The translations under genes were made by a program, and so were the position numbers. Below are positions 1-12,044 of a stretch of 64,000 bases of DNA, one piece after another; position 1 is the first letter of the stretch, and the number at the start of each line of letters is the position of its first letter. This DNA comes from Rhizopus arrhizus. Taxonomy: Eukaryota > Mucoromycota > Mucoromycetes > Mucorales > Rhizopodaceae. The stretch is from positions 310,001 through 374,000 of the forward strand of contig JAKZZE010000033.1 of NCBI GenBank assembly GCA_024220505.1. The letters are read 5' to 3'. The notes under the pieces are model-generated. The model was not told the DNA's origin, searched no databases, and saw only the letters and a program-made list of their open reading frames with translations.

Positions 1-36
<36 letters not shown>

Positions 37-100
37 TACATTCCATCATAAGAACATTATTAGATTATTAAATAGAGCGTTTTATTATTTAATGTATATT

Positions 101-1543
101 CTAAGCTTTACATAAATCAACTTGGTCTAACATAGCAATGGATGCACCTAAACACCAACCGGTTTCTGCTCCTCTAATTTTCTTTGCAGTGCGTACTAAA
201 CGATCGGATGGGATATCATAACCAAATCTTAATAAATTATAAATATAGCTTAAGTTTAAGCAGTAATCAGGATCATCAGCTAAATGTTTAAGTGCTTCAG
301 GAATATGCTCAAAGGGTCTTGTTTCCCCTTTACAGACACGATCAGCTAATTCGCCCAATTCTTTAACTGAGAATTCAGAAGGCATGCCTAGTGGCTGCGT
401 GAGATCATAAAAGTAGGAAAAGACATAAAGATCTCTATTCCTGAAAGTCTCTGTTAGCAGAGGCTGATAAACACCGTCGAATGCACACGAACTTGTTTGA
501 CAAAGTTTGTCCTTATTGAATACTTTTTCAATGATATTTCGACAGGCAGCATGTCCAGCACCAGTTCCAATCAAAGTCACTATTTCTTTTTCGTACTCGA
601 ATTGTTCTTTGTATCCGTCTGGTAAACAAGGATGATACACCTGATCCTTGCCTTTCCACATATTAATCATTTGTGTCTTAATCTTCTTTCTAGCTTCATT
701 GAGACCATATCCGAGATACGAATGCTGATACAAGTCAAATACGCCATTTTGATATTCTAATTGATACCTATGATCGCCCTCAGCCAACTGACCCGAATTC
801 ACAAAAGTTGGCTCAAACACAATCTGAGTTGAGGCACCGCCCAAATCGAATATCGCAGCTGACTGTCCATCATTTTTCAACTTGCCCAATAAATAGTTGA
901 CAGTGATCCACGCGTACACTCCTTCATCTTTACCGTCCATGATTTCAACAGCATTGTCTCCTGTAATAAGGAATGGATAGCTCTCGAGAAGTTTGCGTAC
1001 AGCATTCAGAATCGCTTCACTTTTCTCAGCGCCCAAAAGACGAAGACCGGCAGTGGCCTTGACGGCGATCGGAGTACATTTTTGCTTTCCTTCAGGGACA
1101 CTTTGAACAGCAATGTCCAAAAGTTCTGTCAGAGAGGCGGCAGCCTCTTGAGGATTGTTCTCATAGTGAGATAATCCTGGATTTAGCATCTGGAATACTT
1201 CGTTTTCTAATACGGGTTCATCACATACACTGAATCGATAGACGTGCACTCTTGAACCTGATGAACCAGCGTCAATCATGACGGCATATTCAATTGAAAC
1301 TTGACCGTCTTTTGTAGAAGAACAACTTTTTGTTTGTTTTTTATCTAATAAATACCTCTCTTTAACAAAACAATATTGCAAAAAAACAACATAACGATTC
1401 TCAAACTATTTTTTACCATTGCTGTCAGATAAGATAAAGGTTGAAGAAGGACGGTAAAGTAACCAAAGAAAAAACCCAACAAAGAGAAAAACTAAACCAG
1501 ACTTCCAAATGAGACCTTTTTTGGTCTTTATTGAAATCACCAT
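101..1543 (-). CDS. GDA1: GDA1/CD39-family nucleoside phosphatase (GDPase/apyrase)
   Basis: Two exons, 1543-1417 and 1344-101, joined across a 72-nt intron, give 456 aa. The first exon adds a short basic N-terminus and one membrane anchor (about residues 11-30, GLIWKSGLVFLFVGFFLWLL), so this is a type II membrane protein with a lumenal catalytic domain, as expected for Golgi GDPase. Apyrase conserved regions are visible: DAGSSGSR (about 67-74), ATAGLR (about 140), DEGVYAW (about 180) and DLGGAST (about 210). The family removes terminal phosphate from GDP/UDP produced by glycosyltransferases, which allows nucleotide-sugar import. An ATG at 1381 is also possible but lies inside the intron and would lose the anchor. 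It shares a 157-bp upstream region with the divergent GSK-3 gene. Whether it is GDA1-type or a broader apyrase is inference. Confidence 0.92.
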
Positions 1544-1648
1544 TAAGAAAGAAAAGGAGAGGCTATTTTTTTTAGTAAAATTTGGTATATTGCTATTTAT
1601 ATCTTTTTCTATTTTAATTTTTGGGCTTAAATTATTATTTTTTTTATC

Positions 1649-1685
<37 letters not shown>

Positions 1686-1700
1686 CTTTTCTAACTTTAA
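1544..1700. promoter_or_regulatory. Shared promoter between two divergent genes
   Basis: Only 157 bp separate the start codons of the GDA1-like gene (minus) and the GSK-3 gene (plus). The interval contains a long T tract at about 1658-1685, plausibly a nucleosome-excluding element. Bidirectional use is inferred from geometry; I see no specific binding site I can name. Confidence 0.5.
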
Positions 1701-3152
1701 ATGTCTGCTTTAAGCCAATTCAAATTTTCGGGTAAATAAATTATTCGCCTTTTGTGATAAACGAATAACTTTTTTTTACTAGTGACCGATGCATTTGACT
1801 CTTTTAGGGCATTACGTGTACCAGCCAAGGATGGAATAAGTGGACAGAATATTCAACTAGAATATATTCACCAAAAAGTGATTGGAAATGGTTCTTTTGG
1901 TGTTGTATATCACATAAAACTAACCCAAAATAACCAAGACGCTGCTATTAAAAAAGTATTACAGGATAGACGATTCAAGGTATACAGTTTTTTTTTTAAA
2001 AAGGTGGACGAAATTTGACACATTTTTAAATAGAATAGAGAATTAGAAATAATGAGAACGATGCATCACCCTAATATTTGTGGATTAAAAGCATACTTTT
2101 ATACTCAAGGGGATAGCAAGGTTAAATAGATAAATAATAGAAGAAAAGTGTGGAAATTTATGTTACTTTGAATAGAAAGATGAAATATATCTCAACTTAG
2201 TTATGGAATACGTGCCAGAGACAGTCTATCGTGTATGTCGACACTATACCAAAATAAAGCAAGGAGTGCCTATGTTGATTGTCAAGCTGTACATGTATCA
2301 ACTTTTTCGCTCACTTGCTTATTCTCATACTTTGGGTATTTGTCACAGAGATATCAAACCACAAAATCTCCTTGTAAATCCGATCACAGGTGAATTAAAA
2401 TTATGTGATTTTGGTAGTGCCAAAATGCTAGTAGAAGGTGGAATGAATGTAGCTTATATTTGTTCACGCTATTACAGAGCTCCTGAATTGATTTTTGGCG
2501 CCTGTCAATATACTTTTAGTATAGATATTTGGTCTTCTGCTTGTGTTATGGGTGAGTTGTTGCTGGGTCAGCCTTTATTCCCAGGTGAAAGTGGAATAGA
2601 TCAATTAGTCGAAATCATTAAGGTTTTGGGTACTCCTACGAAGGAAGAAGTTTTGGTCATGAATCCAAATTATAAGGAACACAAGTTTCCAACCATTAAA
2701 CCTCATTCTTTAGCAAAGGTAATATAATACACGCATACTAAGTTACTTTAAGTGTCTAACTTTTTTAAAATAGATTTTTAGATCAAGGACACCACCTGAA
2801 GCTATTGATTTACTATCACACGTCTTACAATATGATCCTAGAAAGAGATTGAGCGCAAGTGAAGCTATGGTTCATCCATTTTTTGATGAACTTCGCAATC
2901 CAGAGACAAAAATGGCGAACGGGCGTGATCTACCCGAGTTATTTAATTTTACAAGAGAAGGTTAAAAAAGAAATTGAAAAGAAAAACCTTTCTAACATTT
3001 ATTTGAATTTATTAGAGCTTTCCGTTAGACCTGATCTTATACATAAATTAGTTCCAACGCACTATAGAGAAAAGCTAATGCAATCTGGAATTGACATTAA
3101 TAATTTTACGCCTATTCCTTTGAAGGATTTACGTTTAAGTCTATTAGACTAA
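1701..3152 (+). CDS. GSK3: GSK-3-type serine/threonine protein kinase
   Basis: Six exons (1701-1731, 1783-1979, 2034-2120, 2176-2718, 2774-2960, 3016-3152) give 393 aa, the normal length for glycogen synthase kinase 3. Visible motifs in order: glycine loop IGNGSFGVV, catalytic Lys in [22 protein letters not shown], and the GSK-3 signature activation segment [17 protein letters not shown] with the autophosphorylated Tyr. The last exon supplies the conserved tail ELSVRPDLI. Without the 55-nt intron at 2961-3015 the frame would stop early at GREG-stop. The 31-nt first exon is required because the second exon has no in-frame ATG. Family members phosphorylate primed substrates in stress, meiosis and cell-wall signalling. 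Closest yeast relatives would be Rim11/Mck1 and S. pombe Skp1. Confidence 0.95.
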
Positions 3153-5745
3153 GGAAATAAAAAGAGTTAAATATCACTTTATTTCCTTATAACGAAGTTT
3201 TGCATTTTTTTTTTTTTTCGATAAATTTCACTCGGATTATTCCAAATTTGAAAGGATGAAGTACGAGAAAGGATAGAAAACCCGGGAAAAAATAGAAATT
3301 GTGTTACTGAGGACGTGACGAGAAGGCAAAAGCACTCAGTAGCAAACAGACAGATTCTTAATAGGCATATATGCAGTCAAGTCAATAATATCTCACTTAA
3401 CTTACGCTATTACACATCACATTACAATAGCCTTATTTCATTTTTGTTCAATGCTTTTTTTGTAAGATCTTGTTCAATACTAACTCTGTATTTTTTAAAA
3501 AGAAAATCTCCGCAAAACAGCTATTTGTCCTAGCAAATTAATGATGTAGCACTGGGAACCAACTAATATTCTGCCAAAGAATAAAAAAAGGACCATCATG
3601 ATTTGTAGCCAAAATTATAAATCTTATTAAGCCTGAAATTTTCCCTTAACAACTTGATTTGAGCAAAACACGGCTAACGCCTCGTGAAAAATCGAAAAGT
3701 TTCTATTAAATTTTTCATATTTTTTTAAAGGTTTTATTTATTTCTCCGCGTTAATTAGAAAAAAAAAAATTCTGCTCAGAGACACAAGCAAACTAAAAGG
3801 TGCAATGCAAAGGAAAGGGAAATTAATAATAAAAGAAAATAAATATACAAAATAAAATTTGAGGAATTATATAAAATATAACAATTAAATCAGAGGATAT
3901 TACTGAATATAAATCGTATTGCTCAATATTATTGTGGTTTCTATACAATACAAAGGTGTACTGAAAAGTTTGTATTTGGAAATGTTCTGTCAAAGATATT
4001 TACTTATATTAACAAGAAAAACAATGATCACGAATGTAGACGACAGATTAAAAATTCAATAGTAACGGATAAGGTAAAAATTCAATGTTGAAAGGTTCAA
4101 GAAAGGTTCTGCGTATCTATTGCTACTTAGAGAAGCTCCTAAATAACTCCTTACCAAGCAGCTTGCTCAATGGACAATTGAAAGCCAAATGCTTAGTGTA
4201 ATCAATATGGGCAATATGCATGTGACGACAAGAAAACTCAACTTTGTTAGGAAAGATATATTGAAGGAATGTTTTATCTAAAGTCTTTTTATAGATGAAG
4301 CGGTAGACAAATGACATAGTATGAAGTGTTATAAGTATTCTTTTATATAAATATGTAACAAACTTGAAATTTTTGATTATAGATGCTCTTAATCTATTGA
4401 TTTTAGCTGAATCCAACGAAATTATAACGTTACTTACTGAATGGAAGCATCAGTGATGTTAAAGGCATCGAAGTATGTTGGAAATGTCATGACAAACCAT
4501 TTGATATGCGTAAAGTTACTTTTTCTTTAAGGATAATATTCTTATATGAATAGAATGTTGGTGATAAAGAGTTTAGGTGAATAGTAAGTCTATAAAAGTT
4601 TTTAAAAAAAGCTATCAACAATAAAAAAATTGTAAAATCATATATTCAAAAACCATTATAATGAAACAAAAATGTAAGATTGTATTTATTGCAAGTTGTA
4701 AGTAAACTCTTTAATCCTTTTTGTTTTGTTTTGTAATATCATAAAGGTTTATAACTTAGATTATGTATAGCTTTTGAAATACAATTATTGATACATCTCT
4801 CTTGCACTTTATGGATGTAGTTTTTTAGGGCTCATGTTGAGGTGTGGCATACGTAAACTTTTATTCATCTGTCACGCGCGCTGCCGAGAACCAAAGAAGG
4901 AATGGTTTGCTCCGTTATAAAATTAATAAATAAATAATATGGGCTTGATGATTGGTGCTGTCTAAACAAAAAATAAAATGATTGGATAATTGCTGCGATA
5001 GCGTGTATTTTTTAAGGAAAGTCGATAAATTTGAAGTTGTATGAATCACGAAGCTCATTTTGGGATTATAGTGAGTTGAGCAAATGAAAAAAGAGAAATA
5101 CTTGCAAGACATTATATGTGTTAAGTAACTCTATAAAATAAATTCTTAAAAAGAAATCAATATTTGGATTTCCAAAGGGTTCTGACCCTGTACCATCGCG
5201 ATATACCATATAAAGGTGCAAACCCCTAAAAACTGACGATAAGGTTAATGATTCAAATTCCGCTATATCCATGTGCGACCTGTCACATTTGTGCTCTATT
5301 TTTATGTTTGTATTGTGCAAAATTATTCCCACAATACTTGGTTTTCCAAGGGCGAGACAAGTATCCAGGGTTACCCGAAAGTTACTTTTGAATATTTAAA
5401 CGTGATTGATTTTTTAGTCATTTATAAACTGTTCTTTTTTATGAACCGAGTAAATCGCCGTTTGTAAAGTAAACAAATTAAAATTTTTTTTAATTCCTTA
5501 GTGATTAATTAAGATCGAGTAGTTTGTATATAAGCGCACAGACAAAACGTTTTTTTTTTCTCTTTTTCCTTTTTCTCTTTTTCTTTTTGTATATTGAGTT
5601 TTTTAAAACAAAGAATAACGTATATCGTTCCCCTTTTCTTAAAAGGCAACTTATCATTACCCTTACACTTCTTTTAAACATCCATTAAAAAGAAGCTTTT
5701 GTTTTCTCTTGATCGAACGCATCCTTTATTCCTACCTGTAGCTAG
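3153..5745. other. Gene-poor intergenic region
   Basis: About 2.6 kb of AT-rich sequence without a convincing intact gene. It contains two weak coding-like stretches on the minus strand (about 4123-4416 and 5066-5390), described separately as possible remnants. The last 200 bp before 5746, with T/C-rich tracts and a TATA-like tataag near 5529, is the likely promoter of the nucleoside transporter. Confidence 0.6.
4123..4440 (-). pseudogene. Possible retroelement C-terminal remnant
   Basis: A minus-strand open stretch ends with a pattern reading CRHMHIAHIDYTKHLAFNCP. A Cys/His cluster followed by H-x3-F-x-C-P-L resembles the zinc-knuckle-like tail of some fungal non-LTR retrotransposon polyproteins. 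There is no start with a good context, no upstream reverse transcriptase and no neighbouring exon I can join, so at best it is a decayed fragment. The resemblance is from memory of the motif style, not an alignment. Confidence 0.25.
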
Positions 5746-7584
5746 ATGTCTCACGAAAATGAATTGCCTATCTCTCGAACAGAGACGGCCAATAGCAAGA
5801 ACAATGAAGTTTCTATGGCTGCCAGATCACATGCTGACCTGAATCCTGAATCCGTCAAAGGAATGTCTACCGCCATTGACATGCCCACTGTGTCTAACGA
5901 AAAGGTAGATGATATATGCGTTGATGATGATGATGAAGTAGACAAGAAACCTGGAAATATCCAAAAATTTTACCGAAGATACATCATGTTCTTCCAGTAA
6001 GGCTTATTTCCGGTTACAAAAAAAAATTTTTTTTTAGGGAAATTAAATTTTTTTTTTCCCTTTTATAGTCTTGCTTACCTTCTCATCTTCACCGGTTTCC
6101 TTGCTGCTGCTTATGCTCTTCAAGTACCTAAAGGATACAATCAAGAGAACCTTATTTTGGGCTTAATCTATGCGTTTGTCGTCCTTAAAATAACTTTCAA
6201 TTATATACCTACAACCATCATTACTAAACCATGGATGTATTGTGTTCGTGCAGTGGGTAAACCTATCATGAAGATTCCCAAGACATATCGTACTATTGCC
6301 TACGGTTTTTTGGTACTTTGTGTCATTGTTGCTACTGTCTTTGGCTTACCCGAAAAACCTGAATCGACTCGTCTTCAGCGTTTGGTTGCCTTGTTTGGTA
6401 TGGTTGTCTTTTTGGCTATTCTGTATATAACATCTCGTAATCGCAGGGCGATTAATTGGAACACCGTCTTTTCTGGTATGCTTCTTCAGTTCATTCTCGC
6501 CTTGTTTGTTTTCCGCTGTACTGTTGGTCATGATATTTTCCAGTGGGCTTCCTCTTTTGCTCAAGGTTACCTCGAAAAAGCCTCCAATGGTACCTCATTT
6601 GTATTTGGTGAAACAGTCGCAAAGTCCGGTATTTTTGCAGTCTCCGTTTTTCCTACGATTATTTTCTTTGCTGCAACTGTCCAAGTGCTTTACTACATCA
6701 ATGCCCTTCAATGGCTTTTGAAAAAATGTGCTGTTTTCTTCATGTCAGTTTTGCAAGTTTCTGGAGCAGAATCCATTGTTGCTGTTGCTTCACCTTTTTT
6801 GGGACAAGGTGAAAACGCTTTACTCATTAAGCCTTTCTTGCCTTACTTGACAAGCTCTGAAATGCACCAAGTCATGTGTTCTGGTTTTGCCACTATTTCT
6901 GGTTCCGTTTTGTACGGTTATATTGCCATGGGTGTATCTGGTGAAGCTCTTTTGACATCTTGTATCATGTCTATTCCTTGTTCATTAGCAGTTTCCAAGA
7001 TGCGTATGCCTGAAGTTGATGAACCATTGACTGCTAATACCATCAGTGTACCACCTAATGATGATCGTCCATCCAACATCCTCCACGCTGCTGGTATTGG
7101 TGCAACAACTGGTATTAACATTGTCTTGCTTATGATTGCCAACTTAATTTCCCTTCTTGCTCTTTTGTATGCTGTCAATGCTGGTTTAACTTGGATTGGT
7201 AACTTTATCACTATTGAAAATTTAACTCTTCAATTGATCACTGGTTACATTTTTGTGCCCGTTGCATGGCTCATTGGTATTGAAAACAAGGATGTAGTAA
7301 ATGTTGGACAAATCATGGCCACCAAGATATGGGCCAATGAATTTGTTGCATATGAAGCTCTCATTTCAACTTACAAGGGTATCTTGTCTGAACGTTCTAT
7401 TCTCATCACTACTTATGCTCTCTGTGGTTTTGCCAACTTGGGTAGTGTGGGTATGCAAATTGGTATTTTGAGTACCTTGGCTCCTAAACGTAGTGGTGAA
7501 ATCGCTCAATTGGCAGTTTCTGCTATGCTCTGTGGTGCTGCTTGTACTTTTATTTCTGCCGCTATTGCCGGTATGCTTAGTTAA
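5746..7584 (+). CDS. Concentrative nucleoside transporter (CNT/SLC28 family)
   Basis: Two exons, 5746-5996 and 6069-7584 (intron 72 nt), give 588 aa. The N-terminal ~85 residues are acidic and soluble (DDDDEVDKK), followed by many hydrophobic segments. Signature CNT sequence is present: GQGENALLIKPFL, the NEFVAYEAL segment, and CGFANLGSVGMQIGILSTLAP near the C-terminus. The family imports purine and pyrimidine nucleosides with H+ or Na+ across the plasma membrane. Length and motif order match intact fungal and animal CNTs. The second exon lacks an early ATG, so exon 1 is needed. Nothing in the neighbourhood suggests a pathway cluster. Confidence 0.95.
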
Positions 7585-8004
7585 TTTTTAATTTATTCCC
7601 TTTGTATTTTAGTCATTTTTCTTTCTTTCTCATGTCTCATATTATTTTAAACAGCATTAAAAATATAAAATGATATACATGTTTTATTATAAAAAAATTA
7701 TCTAAGAAGCGTTAACAGTAATTAGATGCTTCAAATAAATGCATTATCCAGCTTTAAAACATAAGTATCAAATAAAAACACTAGTGTCTGCAAGTTACGC
7801 GTAAGCTATTGACAGGTTATATACTATTTGCAGGAAAAAATGTTGCGCCGGCTTGTTGCCTTTATAGCATTTGTAAAAGTAGCGTGTTTTGTTTCACACT
7901 TGGCGTAGCGGTCTTTGAATTATATAAAGCAATCTATAGTCAAGCATCTTCATTTGTCTATCTATTAATAAAGAGGGGACTTTTTAAACTTTGTTTTATT
8001 GGAA
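7585..8004. other. Intergenic spacer and promoter of the large zinc-finger gene
   Basis: About 420 bp, AT-rich. An AATAAA-like 3' signal is not obvious; several ATAAAA and TATA-like stretches occur. No RNA gene or further ORF is supported. Confidence 0.5.
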
Positions 8005-11000
8005 ATGCCAAACAGCAATGTCAATTTACAATCCAATGCAACAATCATCAACATACATTCTCCCAGTGGTTCTCCAGAGATGAATCAGCCTTCAATACAG
8101 CCACATCAAGTCCCATTAAAGCAATCACCTAAAGTAGAAGAATATCGAAAGATGATTCAGCACATTATGGGAAAGATTCTCAAACGGAAGCGACCACCTA
8201 CCTCGTTGTTATACTTGCCATCTCAATCTGCAGATCAATTTGAAAACGAAGATACAATTGACCTTTTGATCAAACTTAGATCTGCTTTGATGGTATGCCA
8301 CTCTGTCGGTTTGAGCTCTCAAGTCTTGACACAAGGGTAAAGCATAAGAAGAGAAAAAAGAAACAGTAATAGCACATATTTAATAAGTGTATTCTTTAAA
8401 GGATACGCACACCTAGTGCAACACCTATTTCATCTAAAGTTAATTCACCACTTCCTTCACCACGTATGGGAAGCCCTTCCCGGTCTCCAGAAAATATGGC
8501 ATCAATACTTCCCTCAGCAATACAGCCGAAGAATGATAAACGATCCGAATTTGAGAAAATATTGTCCGCTTTGAGCGACTTGATATCAAATGACAGTCGA
8601 TACAAATCAGCTAATCCAAAACCGTCCGTACCTCCATTTACAATGCAGAGTGTATTGATCGATATTGGTTTGATCCTCATTCAGATTCAAGAAGATACAA
8701 TCGGTCTTTACAACATCGGTCTTACTTTCTTGCCTGCTTTTGAAGCTTTCTCAAGTGGTCCGATGCTTGGAAAACTATTATCTTTATATTTAGATTCTCT
8801 ATTACCAAAATTAATACATCAGAAGGATGTGCATACTCCCATCACGGAAAATGATACCAAAAGGCCTTCTCAAAGTAAATTGAAGTTTCACATTCTCTCT
8901 CAATCCAAACAAAGATTATTAATTATTTTATTTGAAAATAGAAACTTTACTTGCCGCTCACAATAAGCAAAATACACCGACGATTAGTATTCAAAGCCCT
9001 GATCAAGATACGGCAACTGGAAGTGCCTTAAAAATGTCCCACCTTACAATTGATACGCGCCTTCAAGCAACAAACACTGATGGATTTACAGCTCTACCAT
9101 CACCGTACAATACAAATCATCACCAACCCGAATCGCATTACACTTACGCATTGTTTACACCTCTTTTGCTTTTCATGATGGAATATCTCGACCCATATCT
9201 GATGTCGAATGAAAAAGAAAAAGAAAGCTTAGATTACACACTGACTAAGCAGGCTAATTCAATTCGTAGCTTTCATCGAGCACTTGGCTACATGATGTAT
9301 TACAAACCAGATATATATCTCGACATCCTTGACATTATTTCCCACAGCACAAATTCAGTTAGATATAGGGCTTGTCAAACCTTATTTTACTATTATTCCA
9401 ACTGTGTTGGTCATGCACTAATTACAAACCCTGTATCTTTGATGAGTACCGAAGAAGAGATCGAAGCCTTAGACAAACGCAGAAAAGAGCAGATCACAGA
9501 TCAGGATAACCAGGCAGAGCCAAGAATCTCGGACACTTATCGAAGATTACAAAAGCAACAGGCTACAACCCAACTAGAACCTATGGATACGGCCGAGGAC
9601 CATACATGGTATCCGCATCTATTTGAGCAGACAAAGGAAATAGAGAGCAAGCATCCGGCTGGAGAAGGCTTTGAGGTGCATGATGATTTTGAAGAAGCCT
9701 TCTGTAAGGAATGCTTTAAACCGATCAAAGGTTTCGGCCTTCGTTGTTATCAGTGTAGGGCAAGTCTTCATTACCACTGTTCCCACGCAACCCTCAAGGA
9801 AGAGCAAGGGTTGATGTTTTACCTAAAAGCGGGTGGGATCCAAAAGGTTGTTACACCTCACTTTTGCTCTATACGCCCCGAGGCTCGTTTCAGGCAGATG
9901 GTTAATCTTGGTGTTGCCCACTGGAATGTCAAATCAAATGCGACACGCGTTGGTCTTATGGGGCACATATTTGATCTCGTCAATCTTTTTACACTGACTA
10001 CATGTGCAAGTTGCCATTTGCCAATCTGGGGTATCACACATCAGTGTTATCACTGCTCTCTTTGTAATCACTTTATTCATCCCCATTGTCTATCAAGGGC
10101 CGAGGAGAATGGTAAAGGATTCAAAAAGTGTCTTCCAGGGCGGTTTTTGGTGGAAAGTGACTTGTGTGTGGGTGCAGCTGACTTGTCCAAAAGTCTGCGT
10201 GAATTCTATGATGATGCATTACCACTCAAAGCCAAAGACCTTAAAGGAAGAAGCTTTGAAGAAGTGGGTACGATTTACAACATCTTACTGCTGCAAAATA
10301 ATATCATTCATTGTGGTGTAGCTGCTGGATGTATCTTGATTAGTGACGATGGCGAGGATCCACTAATTCTTCAGAAAGAAAATACTGATTCTTTTGAAAA
10401 TCGTGTGCCTTACGATACGGGCTCTTGCTCTTTGCTGTCGTCATCCATCAATGTCTGCTGGGACTATTTAACATCAAGTCAATGCAAAAGGTCTGCCTTC
10501 TTTACTGACTTTTACAAGCAATCAAGTCAAGTAAAGGAATGTGTACTGAGCCAAGAGAGCTATTTAAGCCACTTGAGTGTAATGATGAAGAGCCTGACTA
10601 CTTTATTCGGAGAAAGCTATGCTCCATCAAGCCCTACAGGCTATTATCATTCATCCCCGCCTGCACTAGACAAAAGACGTTCGGCAGGTGATTCGCGAGG
10701 ATTTTTACAGGTGAATTCTATGCCTGCCTGGGAACAAGACGAAGACAGTTTGGATCAGGATCAAACTCCGCATGAACAGTTAGACCGATTCCTCTTGCTT
10801 TCTTGGATGATGACCAATTTGAGCTTTAAGAGCCGAAAAGTTGCGGAGATGCTACTTCAGCATATGCGAAATCTTGGTTTATTTGAAAGATCGGATGGCT
10901 CACCTGTAGTTTTTCGTACAGATGAGGTTTCTTCAGCAAATCAGGAAGAGAGCAACCCGGTTGCCTGTCTGTTTCCAATTCCTTCTGCAATTCCCAACTC

Positions 11001-12005
11001 TTTTAAGGTAGATACTACAATTAACGCGATTGAAGCATGTCTACATAATGTGGATCTATCGATCAACGAATGCGGTCTGCTTCTCTTGGTTCGTCGCTGC
11101 TGGCCAGACCCTTTCATGTCCAGCTATACGCATGAAAGACTTATATACGCTATTTTGCAATGGACATTTGACGAAGATGAAAGACTACTTGCACTGCACG
11201 CTGAACTAACATCCGGAAATTCTAATGTTAATAAGCAGCAAACCAAATGGGCCCAGACAGCTTTTGCAAGGAAAATCAAGGGTGAAATGTCCAATCGGCA
11301 CAGACAAAGTGCACTATACCATACTGCAGGTGTAAGTAGTGGTGCAAGTACTATCTATGTAGCCACACGTACCGCATTAAAAGATCGCTATATTGCATAT
11401 TGGATGGCTGCCGTTCACGACATGGACAAGCAGGTTTATGCAGATATGCTGTATAATGCAATTCAATCTATCCTTGATAGCAAGAACGAAGCATGCCTTG
11501 TGCCCGATTGGAACGAAGATTTTGATAGAAAGGTATAAACATGTGTTATCAAGCAACAAAAAACATTTATATAATCGTCAAAATTTACCTTTTGTTTACT
11601 CTAGAAATATGTTGTACAAAAATATGAACAGTTTGTAAGCTATATACTAAAATTGAAGACCTATGAGCTAGTCTTTGGTGTTCTTGATTCTCTCATCCAA
11701 AAATGGTTCGATCAAGCATATGAGGAATTTAATAAACTTGGAATTTTACAGGCAAGTGTTTTTTACTTTTATATTATGGGAAAGTTTATATTTTTTTTAG
11801 GATAAAGAGCCTGTAGAGATCAGACATTTAGCAAAATTATGCTCTACTAAACTAAAGGCAACTCAAACCTCACGAGTTGAAAAAATTGGTTCAGCAATAG
11901 ATATACTTGTTACTCAATTTAGCGATGGAAGTAAAGATAGCATAGAACGTGGTATGAGATGGCTGGAGCTTGTCGTTCATGCTGGGTAAGAGACTTTTTG
12001 TTTTA

Positions 12006-12044
<39 letters not shown>

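Noticed and set aside
1509..1694. Plus-strand ORF of 61 codons
   Set aside because: It overlaps the first exon of the GDA1-like gene and its C-terminal half is poly-Phe from a T tract.
5066..5390. Minus-strand open stretch of about 100 codons
   Set aside because: It is readable but has stops directly upstream, no splice partner and no recognisable motif.
5751..5945. Minus-strand ORF opposite the first transporter exon
   Set aside because: A shadow of the acidic, low-complexity N-terminus of the nucleoside transporter.
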